Made by a program: the position numbers and the translations under genes. DNA of 64,000 nt from Cordilura impudica (lineage: Eukaryota > Arthropoda > Insecta > Diptera > Scathophagidae), in the NCBI GenBank assembly GCA_963682025.1, contig OY821518.1:237004152-237068151 (forward strand), written 5' to 3'. This document shows, in pieces, positions 33,525 to 45,240 of this stretch. The notes below the pieces were generated by a model. That model ran no database searches, was not told where the DNA came from, and worked only from the letters and a program-made list of their open reading frames with translations. How positions within the stretch are numbered: position 1 is the stretch's first letter; every line of letters begins with the position of its first letter.

Positions 33525-34312
33525 GAATTTATGATACGTCCGTCTGTCCTTCTGTAAGTTCATATAAACCTTGTAATTCGTCCCATAGGACGAACGCTAT
33601 TGACCTATCAGACCTAGTCCTCACACAAATGACGCCTATGAAATCGACTTAAATTGCCATAAGATCCACATTATTATATAGATGTGTGTCAAATTATGTT
33701 TGTGTGTGTTAATTACATACATTAATCAGTACTCCAAAAGTAATTCATAGTCATAACCCCCATATAAAGATGCTTCCCGATCCTCACTTCCACCTATAAA
33801 AACAAAAATATTGCACAGATTTTTCTCAAATTTGGTTTGTATATGTTTTTGTAAAAAAAAAAATAATCTTTACCAAATATGGTTAGGATCGGTCCACTTT
33901 TCGACCTAGCCCCATAAAAATATAGCATTCGATATGAACTTTTTCCAATATGCAAAAAATTAATAAAAACTCCACTCACACACAGAAAAAAAATTCGCCA
34001 AACGAATTGCTGTAAAGTGGAACAACCGTATTTTCGATTGTATCAACCGAAATTTAATAGCATCTGCAAATTTTATATTATGATAAAATATTTACTGTTA
34101 AGGCAACAGAATTGTAATCAGAGTAATCCCGAAATTCGGTTATTAGCATTATCGCAATTCGGTTGGCAATAAATTCGATAGCCACAATGAATCTGTTTTC
34201 TGTGTGCAGATTTGGGTTATGCTTATTTTTTATACCCAATTAGTTGGATCTAAGACCAATTCTCAAAACGCGTGGTATAGGGTATCGCATAGTCGGTCTA
34301 GACCGACATATA
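33525..34312 (+). mobile_element. Family A repeat, old and diverged copy with a nested MITE
   Basis: It starts at a degraded GTCCGTCTGTCC tract and can be followed to the palindrome (GTCGGTCTAGACCGAC) near 34292-34307. It lacks the final CTTACTTGTT. It is clearly more diverged than the other copies. The interval includes the 228-bp insertion at 33979-34206. Confidence 0.75.
33979..34206. mobile_element. 228-bp MITE with CACACAGAAAA ends
   Basis: The inverted ends CACACAGAAAA interrupt the conserved family A text between CCACTCA and GATTTGGGTTATGC. A 2-bp CA flanks each side. Because other family A copies give the empty sequence, the insertion is well supported. Its superfamily is unknown. 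Confidence 0.75.
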
Positions 34313-34412
34313 AAAAATATTTATTAAAAATTCTTCGGCAATGAATAATCAAAATGAAGAAAATTTAACTACAGTTTATAGTTTATTGGAGTACTCTAAT
34401 TTAATTAACAAT

Positions 34413-35176
34413 AAACAAATAAGAAAATTATAGTCGGTCTAGACCGACTATGCGATACCCTATGCCATGCGTTTAGAGACCCTATCTCTCAGGCCCAACT
34501 AACTGAATATAGAAAATAAGCATAAATCAAATTTGAGTGGGATTTTTATTAATTTTTTTGGCTGCAGATATGAAAAAGTTCATATCGGATGATATATCTA
34601 TATGGGGACTAGGCCCAAAAATGGACCGATCCTGACCATGTTTGGTAAAGTCTCTTGTATTTTACAAAAATATATACAAACAAAATTTGAGAAGAACCAG
34701 TGCAATATTTTTGTTTTTTTTTATAGATTTAGGTGAAGATCGGGAAGCAGCTCTATATGGGGCCTATGACTAAGATGTTTCCCATAGGGAAACAAACCCA
34801 ATTTGACTAAGATTTATATGATAATTTAGATCTTATGGCAATTTATGTTGATTTCAAAGGGGTCATTTGTATGGGGGCTAGGTCTGAACATGGACCGATT
34901 CCCACCAATTTCAATAGCGTTCATCCTATGGTGGATAAAAGCTTATGTACCAAATTTCATCAAAATATATTCATATTTGCGACCTGCAGTTTGATTACAA
35001 GCTTTACATGGACACGCAGACGGATGGACGGACGGACATCGTTAAATCGAATCAGATAGTGATTCTGATTCGATCGGTATAATAAAAGATGGGTCTAGGT
35101 CAAATATATTTGGTAGTTACAAACAGCAGCACAAAGTCATTATACCCAAACCACATAGTGGTATAGGGTATAAAAA
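34413..35176 (-). mobile_element. Family A repeat with a small internal deletion
   Basis: It begins AACAAATAAG and has the palindrome at about 34434-34451. About 45 bp that other copies have are missing near 34785. It ends TATAGGGTATAAAAAT. The GGAC tract is short. Confidence 0.85.
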
Positions 35177-35210
35177 TCCTCAGGAGCCCAATTTTCGCAG
35201 GCGTAATGGA

Positions 35211-35925
35211 AACAAGTAAGAAAATTATAGTCGGTCTAGACCGACTACACGATACCCTATACCATGCGTTTAGAAGCCCTATCTCTTAGGCCCAACTAAT
35301 TGGACATAGAAAATAAGCAAAAATCAAATATGAGTGGTATTTTTATTAATTTTTTTGGCTGCAGATATGAAAAAGTTCATATCGGATGCTATATCTATAT
35401 GGGGACTAGGTCCAAAAATGGACCGATCCGGATCATGTTTGGTAAAGTCTCTTGTATTTTGCAAAAATATATACAAACAAAATTTGAGAAGAATCAGTGC
35501 AATATTTTTGTTTTTTAATAGATTTAAGTGAAGATCGGGAAGCAGCTCTATATGGGGCCAAAGGGATCATTTTTAGACTACTCAATAGTGGATGTAATGA
35601 ACGCATAGAAACCCAATTTGAGTAAGATCTATATGACAATCTGGATCTTATGGCAATTTATGTCGATTTCATAGGGGTAATTTGTATGGGGGCTAGGTCT
35701 GAACATGGACCGATTCTCACCAATTTCAATAGCGTTCATCCCATGGCCGATAAAAGCTTATATACCAAATTTCATCAAAATGTATTCATATTTGCGACCT
35801 GCAGTTTGATTACAAGGTTTACATGGACACACAGACGGACGGACGGACGGACGGACGGACATTGTTAAATCAACTCAAAAAGTGATTCTGATTCGATCGG
35901 TATAATTAAAGATGGGTCTAGGTCC
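35211..35925 (-). mobile_element. Family A repeat, truncated at its far end
   Basis: It begins AACAAGTAAG, 34 bp after the previous copy and in the same orientation. It stops at GATGGGTCTAGGTC, losing the last 80 bp or so including the TATACCC end. Confidence 0.85.
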
Positions 35926-36219
35926 ATTTTTTGCCCCTAACATTTTTCTCAAAACGTATTCGTCCCTTATCTACCCCTAAAGCGGGCTCCATTTTATGAT
36001 ATTGTTAAATTTGGCCCCTACAGCGCCTAATATGCTCCCAGATTTGTCAAATGTATCACCTACCTCACTTAAATTTTCCTCCCCAACATTTTTTTCTTAC
36101 ATACTTATCAACTATCTCATCTCCTAAGGGGAGAAGTTTGATTAAGTTTTTATTTATTCACTTGCTGTAATGTCAAGGTAATTGGTAATTGGCTCCGAAG
36201 GTGCAAAAAACATAAAATA

Positions 36220-36540
36220 GACTATCTTGATTTCCGCTGTCGCCGCTGTCCTCTAAATCATTTGCTCCTTCGTCCTCACTATCAGCATAATCTTCATCAA
36301 TAGCATGCAAGTTGCTCTCTTTTTCGGTGTCTTCTTCGGAAGATTCGTCGATCTCAACGCAGGAGATGTACGAATCAAATAACGCAAGAGCAACAGACTC
36401 ACCACTGCGATACCAGAGAGGAGCAGAGAAACTCTTTAATTGACTGCTGACATCGAATTTCCGATGTATAATATGTCTTGAAAATGCGAAAAAGCATTTT
36501 CCAGTATTATAATGCTCTGAAGAATTATAAATTACATTTT
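36220..36540 (-). pseudogene. Acidic fragment related to the hAT-A transposase C-terminus
   Basis: The - strand is open for about 100 codons and contains LWYRSGESVALALFD, close to LWYLSEELVALAFFD in the hAT-A transposase. An acidic stretch follows (ESSEEDTEKESN, DSEDEGANDLEDSGDSG). No start codon is in frame nearby. It may be a remnant of a related transposon or a recruited exon. The flanks (35926-36219 and 36541-37599) hold nothing I recognise except a CCCCCA run at 37297-37319. Confidence 0.45.
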
Positions 36541-37603
36541 TAATGATGAAAAAAGATAGAATACATATTTTGGGTTAATTTGTTTTATACTTTTTTCCCC
36601 TAGTCTATAGGAGAGAAAAACAAAATTCCAATTGGTTTTCGAGATATAGCCGTGTGAATAATTGCATGTTCTTCAGCAAAATCAAGTTATAGCCAAAATA
36701 TACATGAGGCGAAACCCAAATAGGGTTTTGTTAGTTTCGATAAATACTTCAAAAAAAAAAAACCGAACACAAAGGAGTTTCCATATTATGTCTTGCACTG
36801 TGTAATCAAGGAATTACATCCAACACACAATAAAGCGCGTGTTCGATGCATGACGTACCATATATAATACATAGAAACATAAGAAAAAAAGTCTGGTCGA
36901 AGATACAAAAATTTGACCAAAATACAATAATTAACTAAAACAAAGTCCAATGTATTTACCAATATTGATTTCCACGAACATTTTTTCACTGTTAAAACTC
37001 ACTTTTGAAATAGTGTGCACGAAGTGCATACGACGACTTCGGAAGCTTATTCACTTCTGCAACAAATCGATAGCTAATTATAACGGCAATTTTATAACGT
37101 GGTATCATGCTGTACTTTAACTTCTTAAACTATTATATTATTAAAGACCTGTACCATATATGGTACTGTATGCATTTAAGGGTTAATTCGGTCCTAAATT
37201 TTACGCCTCTAGGAGTGACTATAAATGTGGCATTTATGGAGGTTTTTTTTGCCAAATTTAAATTAAAAAAAAAATGAGGAGCCACTTGCACTCGTCCTAC
37301 CACCCCCACCCCCACCCCCGGTTTGTTTGTGCCTCATACAGTTTTTTTCTTATATTGTACTAAATAGGTTTTGCAATAACCTTTCACACGATGTCCGATT
37401 TTGATCCAAAATAATAAAATGTGAAAAAGCTTTTAAAAAAACACAATAAAACGGCCGTTTTTTGGTACTTTTTTACCCCCCTAAATATGAGATTATTTGT
37501 TCACATTCTGTAACATATCCAAGATTCATCGCGATCTGGGACCTTTATTGTTAGTTAAGTTAACAAAAATATATTTTCGTCAAAATTTTCGTGTTAAATT
37601 TAA

Positions 37604-38477
37604 CCCTTTTACGACCAATGGGATATATATGTCCCATTTTTATTTTTTCTTATATTTTCCACATTTTCCAACATTCTTTAAAGCTGACTTCAGTCGACAG
37701 AGGATAGTTTTAGCTTTCAGACCATACCAAAAAAGTTGGCACATGTATTCTCAGGACCTAAGACGGTGAGCCCAAAGTCTGAAAATTATGTTTTTTTTGT
37801 ATCATATTTGGATGTCATTAATTCGGACGTTATTGAACCAAAAACATTAAAATTTTGATATAACATGGACAGTATTTATGGTTTTCAAAAACATTAAAAA
37901 ATATTGGGAAACGGTTTATTATTCAGCAAAATTCAGTACGGGACATATATGTCCAATTGTTTTATATTTTTATTAAATTAAAAAAATTTATAATATTAAA
38001 TCAACAATTAATTAAACTATAAATAAAAATTCTTAGAAAAAGGTTAATTCTAAATATTTCAAAAATACAAAATCAATTCTGGTAATCTTTGAAGCAATTG
38101 CGGTTTTTGTGAAACAAAAAGGTTTTTTACAAAAGGAACATATTGCGTTTGTCCGATTTTCCTTCCCATTTTTAGTACAAGGTAAAAAAGTAGTAATCGA
38201 TTCTTTGCGATCTATATTTAAAAATTTACAACAAATACAAAACCGAAACTACAGTTATTTATTTAAAAAATTAAAAAAAAATCACTGACTTGCTTTGAGC
38301 GGAGTAAATTAGTTGCTTACGAATTTTGACCGTTGACGACCAATAGGATATATGTATATGTCCCATGGAATTTTTCCTTAAAGGAATTGAAAAAAAAAGT
38401 TTTTGACGACACTTTTGTTTAGAAATGTTGGGTCGTTAAGTATGAATCCACAAAAAAAAAATCCAGCAGGGTAAGGG
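37604..38477 (-). mobile_element. piggyBac-like remnant
   Basis: The left end is TTAA (37600-37603) followed by CCCTTTTACGACC. The right end reads GTAAGGG then TTAC, a decayed TTAA. A subterminal GGGATATATATGTCCCA palindrome near the left end recurs (inverted or decayed) at about 37930 and 38345. The remnant ORF at 38033-38179 has a cysteine-rich tail as in piggyBac transposases. Confidence 0.6.
38033..38179 (-). pseudogene. piggyBac-type cysteine-rich tail
   Basis: About 48 codons with C-x12-C-x2-C-x4-C (from the - strand: CTKNGKEN, then ICSFCKKPFCF) and then a stop. piggyBac-family transposases end in a cysteine-rich domain of this form. The catalytic part is gone. Confidence 0.5.
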
Positions 38478-38806
38478 TTACACATTAGATTAAATATAAA
38501 TTTTTACAGCATTTTCACATATTTGCGTGTAATTTTATCGATTTGGATTAAAAACTTTTTATACAAAATATAATTTAAAACTTCTGTGGTATTTTAGTGA
38601 CAAAACTATATAAACAATATTATATTTTTGTAATAGAAATTATAGTGGGTTAAGGAGGTTACACTTCAAACTTTTTTAAACTCTAAAAACCATTTAAGAC
38701 ATTCACAACCAAACTACTTATGGCAAAATAATTTCAATTTTGCAAGCTCTTTTTTTGCAAAAGAAAAAATAAGAACAAAAATAATAATAATTAATTTTAT
38801 TAACAG

Positions 38807-38933
38807 GTGCTCATATAAATCCAGCCGTTACTTTAGCATCCTGCGTGATACGAGCTATTTCACCCATACGTGCTGCCATGTATGTAACAGCACAATGCGG
38901 CGGGGGTATAGCAGGAGCTGCTTTACTTTATGG
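38807..38933 (+). CDS. bib: big brain (bib), coding exon 3
   Basis: The acceptor is TTAACAG|GT and the donor GG|GTAAGTT. It encodes AHINPAVTLASCVIRAISP, then IRAAMYVTAQCGGGIAGAALLYG: the first NPA box (re-entrant half-helix) and transmembrane helix 3 of the aquaporin fold. It fits exon 2 in phase 1 and leaves phase 2 (two bases of a Gly codon). In Drosophila the next residues begin VTVPGYQG; nothing like that is found downstream in the window. Confidence 0.96.
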
Positions 38934-39567
38934 GTAAGTTCAAACACTACATACTCGCACTTAAATGATTACAAAATTTAATAATAATTGAAACTTTCAT
39001 AAGATTACACAAGAAAAAGTACGAAATATGAAACACAACAAAAAATTGGAATTTCAACAAAATAACAAAAAAAAAAAAAAAAAAAACACACACACACAAA
39101 AACTTTGACCTCAAAAAAATTTGGTCGTTTCTTTTTAAAAGAATATTCTTCTGTTTATAAAAATGCAATAACTAACGCCATATACAATTAAGGCGACAGG
39201 CTATTGATATATTAAAAAAAAAAAGATAATTTTCTTAATATATTGACATAAGTTCCACTATCACTTAGCCCAGTAATAAAAGAACTTCCAAAAGAATGCT
39301 ATTCTTGGTTGTTTTATCACGAATGAATTTAACACTAGCACTACCAGACCTATCGCTTTAACTGGTTTGACAACTTTTTTTTGCAAATAACAAGTTATCG
39401 TTAAACTTTTTTTTCGATATGATGCAATGATTTTTTTAGAAATTAGTAGGGCAAAATTTTTGGAATATTTTTTTAGAATCCTTTTTTAGTTTGCGAGCAA
39501 ATTTTCTCAGTTTCGGTTATACTGATATTACTAAAAAAAAAAAAACAGTTAATGTCTGCTCTTAATT
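38934..39567 (+). other. Start of bib intron 3 (continues past the window)
   Basis: AT-rich intron with an A-run followed by (CA)n at 39067-39098. Nothing else is recognised. Confidence 0.7.
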
Positions 39568-40013
39568 TTTTTGCCTGCAGATATAAAAAAGTTCATATCA
39601 GATGCTATATTTATATGGGGACTAGTCGAAAAATGGACCGAAAGCAAATTTGACCAAGATCTATATATAATTTGGATCTTATGGCAATTTAAGTCGATCT
39701 CATAGGGGTCATTTGTATGGGGACTAGGTCTGAACATACACCGATTTTTACAAATTTTAACAGAGTTCATCCTATGGCCGACAGAAGTTTATATACCAAA
39801 TTTAGTTAAAAATATTATGCGACCTGTAATTTGATTACAAGGTTTACATAGACACATAGTCGGAAGGACAGGTATACGGACGAACAGACAGATGGACGGA
39901 CGGACAAATATCGCTCAATCGACTTAAAAAGTGATTCTGATTCAAATATTTTTGGAAATTACAAACATTAGTATTCGTTCATAATACCCTGACCCCCTAG
40001 TGGTTTAGGGTGT
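39568..40013 (-). mobile_element. Family A repeat, partial and diverged
   Basis: It starts at TGCAGATATAAAAAAGTTC, skips an internal part near 39640, and ends with TAATACCCTGACCCCCTAG. The GGAC-type tract at 39862-39905 is degenerate. Confidence 0.8.
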
Positions 40014-40994
40014 TAAAAGGAAATACGTGTGTAACGTTAACAGATTCCATGGTCAGATACATTTGGCTTTTATTTAGGATTTTGAATAAAATTGAGAGAG
40101 ATTTCTGGTAAATGAAATCTCTAAAGGGCCCCATAGAAAATTTAAAGATTCAAAGTAAAAAGTAGTCATTTTTGGAAAAAGTCTTATGGAATGGCCAACA
40201 TATTTTTTAAATACGATAGTCAACATTAGTTCCTTCTTCTCTACCTGATGCACTCGCCTATTTTGTTCGATAGTATTACAGGTATTAACGGTTGGATTAA
40301 CCGAATATCATCGACAGGATATTAGTAGCAGGATAAACGGTCATAGTTCCAAAAATTGGTACTTCGTAGATATTGTTGGCATTAACTAGACAAGTTGTCT
40401 GGAAGTAGTAATAACTTTGTTTTATGATCTTTGAAAGTTAATTAAAACCACATCCAAAGAAGTTTTTACTTTGGAAACAATTGTTTTCAAATGGCTTAAT
40501 ATATATATTTTTTGATAGCAACAACTAATTTTTAGATTAAATAAATGTAGAAATGGAATGTAACTAAAAATATCTTTATAAAAACTGAGTTGATTGACAA
40601 CTGACCCATAAAGTGACGATTATTCTATACAAGAGCCATTCTGGGGCTTGAGGAATTTGAGATCAGGGTGATTGTGCTAGGCTAGTATAGTAAAACCGCT
40701 AAAGGTTTCGGCGTTCTCAGATCAAACTTTTTTTTATTACCTTTGATATTTTATCGTTATCTTGATGTTTGTTTCATTAGTTTATCAGCTATAATTCAAG
40801 AATCATTGATGAGTTCCCTTTTCATTCTTCTGCAAATAGCTTCAGCAGATCAAGTTGGCCAAATTCTACAGAATGAAACCCTCAACAAATTGTATTCTTT
40901 CCCCTTTTTTTTATACATTTTTGATGTGTAAACATCTATACGCGCAGGGGGGGGGGGGGTAAATTTCTATTTCACAATACAATCACAAAAACAG
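40014..40994. other. Intron DNA, nothing recognised
   Basis: No coding or repeat family is found. A G13 run lies at 40947-40959. Confidence 0.55.
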
Positions 40995-41395
40995 CGTAAA
41001 ATTATGATATGAAAAATGACAAATAAAAAATAAAAAATTAAAAATAAAAAATGAAAAATAAATGATGAAAAATGAAAAATGGAAAACTAAAAATGAAACA
41101 TGAAAAATAAAAAAGTAAATATAAAAAATGAAAAATTAAAAATAAATGATGAAAAATGAAAAATAAAAAATGAAAATGAAAAATAAAAAATGAAAAATGA
41201 CAAATAAAAAATGAAAAATGACAAATAAAAAATGAAAAATAAAAAACTAAAAATAAAAAATGAAAAATAAATGATGAAAAATGAAAAATGGAAAACTAAA
41301 AATGAAACATGAAAAATAAAAAATTAAATATAAAAAATGAAAAATTAAAAATAAATGGTGAAAAATGAAAAATAAAAAATGAAAATGAAAAATAA
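40995..41395. repeat. (AAAAATGAAAAATAA)-type array
   Basis: Degenerate TGAAAAA/TAAAAAA units fill about 400 bp. A block at 41040-41170 recurs at 41250-41390, so the array grew by segment duplication. It ends exactly where a truncated family A copy begins. Confidence 0.85.
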
Positions 41396-41975
41396 GCTTT
41401 TATCGGCCATATGATGAACGCTATTGAAACTGGCGAGAATCGGTCCATGGTCAGACCTAGCCCCTATACAAATGACCCCTATGAAATCGACATAAATTGC
41501 CATAAGATCCAAATTGTCGAATAGATTTTACTCAAATTTTGTTTGTGTGCTTTTATTACATCTATTAATGAGTAGTCCGAAAATGATCCCTGTGGCACAA
41601 CTCTTAGTCATAGGCCCCATATAGAGCTGCTTCCCGATCTTCACTTAAATCTATCAAAAAAACAAAAATATTGCACTGATTCTTCTCAAATTTTGTTTGT
41701 ATATATTTTTGCAAAATACAAGAGACTTTACCAAACATAGTCAGGATCGGTCCATTTTTGGGCCTAGTCCCCATATAGATATAGCATCCGATATGAACTT
41801 TTTCAGCATCCGATATGAACTTTGCAGCCAAAAAAATTAATAAAAATCCCACTCAAATTTGGTTTATGCTTATTTTCTATATCCACTTAGTTGCGCCTAT
41901 GAAATAGGGTCTCTAAACGCATGGTATAGGGTATCATATAGTCGGTCTAGACCGACTATAATTTTCTTACTTGTT
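41396..41975 (+). mobile_element. Family A repeat, left part lost at the simple array
   Basis: It starts at AGCTTTTATCGGCC, in the middle of the element, and runs to the palindrome and CTTACTTGTT. A 24-bp tandem duplication (CATCCGATATGAACTTT) lies at about 41785-41823. Confidence 0.85.
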
Positions 41976-42252
41976 TTCTTTTTTACAATAATAAAATTTT
42001 CAAAAAAAACTGCCTTGATTAGCTCGAGTCATTTATGCACCTAATTTTGTAATACTCTAATTGTTAAATAATTTTTGACTAAAACGTTAATAATCGTTAG
42101 CTTAACTAAGTTTAATTTAAATCCCAAAAACTTAGTACTCGAACATTAGACTATTTTTAAATTATATCCGAGAAACTAGTTAAATATTCAGATGTAATAC
42201 AAGATTCCGCCGCAAACAAACAAACAAATATAGTTGAATATGCACCATATAA

Positions 42253-42660
42253 AACGAGTAAGGGTGTTCAATTCGGCTATGCCTGGATTTTACGTTTATA
42301 TTAAAATCTGGACTTATTACACTATTTATAACAAGTGTAAACAAAATATTTTAAAAATTAAACATTTTGATAAACTTTATGTTGAATTATTATACCAAAC
42401 ACTGAATTTTTGAATTTGTTAGAGGTGCCCGATTAATTCGATTTAAATTACTAAACTGCTCGAAATAGTTACAATCAATATTATCCCAAGTTTAGCCAGA
42501 TACATGGTTTATTTTGTGAATAAGCGTGATTTCAACAGACAGACAGACGGACTGACAGACATTGCTATATCAACCCGAGTTGTTATAAGGATCAGGAATA
42601 CAACTTTATGGCGTCGCAAGTTAATTTTTCGATGCGTTGTAAACGGAATGACAAACTGAT
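42253..42660 (-). mobile_element. Short family B element
   Basis: It begins AACGAGTAAGGGTGTTCAATTCGGC, like the left end of 46742. It has GACAGACAGACGGACTGACAGAC, then TTGTTATAAGGATCAGGAATA and GTAAACGGAATGACAAACTGATATAC. It is about 400 bp and lacks the middle 2.5 kb of the large copies, yet has both end regions: a simple non-autonomous form. Confidence 0.75.
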
Positions 42661-42683
42661 ATACATAGCTATTCAAATTAATA

Positions 42684-43034
42684 GCTCTTTTTAAACTCTT
42701 TCTTTTAACTCATACTCTCTGTCTGTCTGTCTGTCGTGGGGCAACCTCATTCCACCTTAACCAATTGATCTGAAATTTGGCCAGTAGTCTTGCTGTGACT
42801 ACAGATTATTTTTGGGGTAGTTACGCAAAGTCACGCATAGTCACGCACAGTCACGGAGCGATCTAAATGTCATTTCCCCTCTTCCGATCGATATGAAACT
42901 TTGTCCATAGACTTGTTGTGACCAAAGATTAATTTTAAAATAATTACAAAAAATCACGCACAGTCACGGCGATTTTCAAAACTCATAAGCATAAGGAAAT
43001 AAAGAGTTTTAATAAAAACTTTGTTTTTATGGGT
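42684..43034. repeat. Internal piece of the 11605-12409 hAT element family
   Basis: It matches about 11860-12290 (AACTCTTTCTTTTAACTCATACTCT, shown here only as the landmark AACTCATACTCT; CCAATTGATCTGAAA; repeated GTCACGCA). The terminal repeats are absent. Confidence 0.75.
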
Positions 43035-43214
43035 TAGATTATTTATTATTAATTTTTCAATTATGTTAAAGCTATTTATTATATTTCTTTTAAACATATT
43101 TCAGTTCCATATTTAAAAAGCTATTTTTTTAAGAAATTAACTTTATTGTGTTTTTATTTATAGAAAAAAAAATTTCTTTTTATATAATTCAAAATAATAG
43201 ACATTTTATTAAAA

Positions 43215-43968
43215 CTAGCAGATTCCAGCCCTCGAAATTCGAAATTCGAATTCGCAAATTCGAGGAAATTTTCAATTATAGCCAATTCACAAATCAACAC
43301 AAAAAACAAACTCATTTTTATTACAAACACATAAACAAATTTAATAAGCACACACATAGCATTGTATAATTTTATGTATGTGTTAGTAGCAACTTTAAAT
43401 GCAATTTACTAAAAATAAAGGAAAAAATTTAAAAATCTGTAAATCTGCAAAACGGTTAAAAAGAAATACCTTTCAAATAATATATGTTCAGTCAAAATCG
43501 GGATAAAACGGTAGAACAAAACATCAGTCACAAGAAATCGCCTAGCCTATTAATATTATAGATAACAAGAAACCCTACATTATTTTTTAATAATTTTTTG
43601 TGTTTATAATATTAATAGGCTAGGCGATTTCTTGTGGCCGATGTTTTGTTCTACCCTTTTATCCCGATTTTAACCAAACGTATATTATTTGAAATGTATT
43701 TGTTTTTAGCTGTTTTCCAGATTTACAGATTTTTAAATTTTTTCCTTTATTTCGAGTAAATTGCAATTAAAATTTCTAATAACACATACATGAAATTATA
43801 CAATGCTATGTGTGTGCTAATTAAATTTGTCAATGTATTTGTTAATGAGTTTGTTATCTTCATTCACAATAATAATAAACCATAAAAGTGTTGGTTTGTG
43901 AATTGGCAAGTTGAAAAATAAAGTTGCCTAGAAATGGCACTCGAATTTCGAGGCCTGGAATCTGCTAG
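43215..43968. mobile_element. Hairpin (palindromic) element of family C, 754 bp
   Basis: Both ends read CTAGCAGATTCCAG inward, and the two halves are inverted copies almost to the centre near 43580, with GGCTAGGCGATTTCTTGTG on each side of a short loop. Half-elements occur at 46119-46618 and 60505-60863, and a split one at 9799-10765. No target duplication longer than a few bases is apparent, and no protein is encoded. It would fold into a ~370-bp stem. Confidence 0.8.
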
Positions 43969-43974
43969 TTTGTT

Positions 43975-45240
43975 TTAAAGTGTTGATAGATAGATAGCTT
44001 TATTGATTTTTCATATATAAAATACTAAAAATTACAGTAACAAAAATTGTTCAATGATTAAATTGTAGTTAGACATAACATAAAATGTTGTGTGTCTGAT
44101 TGGCATAATAAAAATTTTTAAATTATAATTAAAATAATAGTTAAAAAATTATTATTACATAGTATTGTGTGTTCTTAACTACCGAAATTCAGAAATAATT
44201 TTTCATATTTTAAACAATTTGATACGAATTTGTATAAGAACATGTAATTCTCACCGTTCAATACATTCAAAACTTCATTGTTAAGAAATCTTTTTCCAAA
44301 GAAGGAGAAACGGTACTCCGAAAAAATTGGACATCTGCCTATTAAATGATTTGTTTTTTCCACTTCATTATAATTGCACAAGGTACATAAATTTGACGCA
44401 CTCCTACAAAAAGTACTTAAATTTAAATTTAATAGGCCACCCCCAACTTTCATAATTAAGCTCACGAGGTAAGCCGAGTTTCCGTCTCGGAAATACGGTC
44501 GGATATCATATTTTAATAAAGGATACATATCATAAAGACCAAAACGAGGGTTTCTTGCACTAGCTACAAATTTTTCGTATTCAGAAAATTTTAATTTAAA
44601 AACTATAAGATCGTGATAATACCTTATATTGTTACCCCAAACCTCCATGTCTAATGTTAGCCCAATTTCGGTACATAGGACACACTAATGACTAAACCAG
44701 TAAGTGTCCCGCAGAATGGTTTCCTTGGCCAACAAATGGGGCAGTCTATTCGTGGAAATATTCAGAACTTTCCTAATATAATTAAAATATAAATTTAAAG
44801 TTTCCAAATATAATAAAGACAAACCAGATTCAATATGTAGCATATAATTGGGAGTATTTATGGGTACGTAACAATTTCTTTGTGAAATATCTTAACAATT
44901 TTTCAACCTCATCAAATCTAAGAAATCCCCATATCTGAGCTCCATAAAACATTATAGACTTTGCAGCCGCTTGGAAATTTTTAAGTTTATTCGAAAGATT
45001 GATATTCGGATGGTGGATATAGCTTAACCAAGTGAAATTAATTGCCATTGTGGACGTGGTAAGTTTATCCTCAAGATGTTATTTGAAAGACACTACCTAC
45101 TACGTTCACTACCTCTATCTGAGTGTCGCCATATTTCCAAATAATTCTATTACTATATCTCGTACCCATTCTAAATATCATTATTTTGGACTTATCTAAA
45201 TTAAATAATTATAGTGTTGATATATAATTATTTTAATAAG
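43975..45240 (-). pseudogene. Non-LTR retrotransposon, 3' part (post-RT region), broken
   Basis: On the - strand, RMGTRYSNRIIWKYGD (about 45170) leads to AAKSIMFYGAQIWGFLRFDEVEKLL (shown as two parts: AAKSIMFYGAQIWGF, FDEVEKLLRYF). A C-terminal zinc-knuckle-like CTLCNYNEVEKTNHL-x3-C follows at 44330-44400. The last reading frame (44175-44648) ends FLNFGS. The 3' end carries a (TATC)n tail at about 43983-43997, as in several I/LOA-type elements. The reverse transcriptase core is missing, and stops separate the blocks. Confidence 0.75.

Noticed and set aside
30198..35868. Recurring 60-95-codon ORFs (such as those with FINFFGCRYEKVHIG or DFIGVICMGARSEH)
   Set aside because: They are translations of family A repeats, interrupted differently in each copy and without codon conservation.
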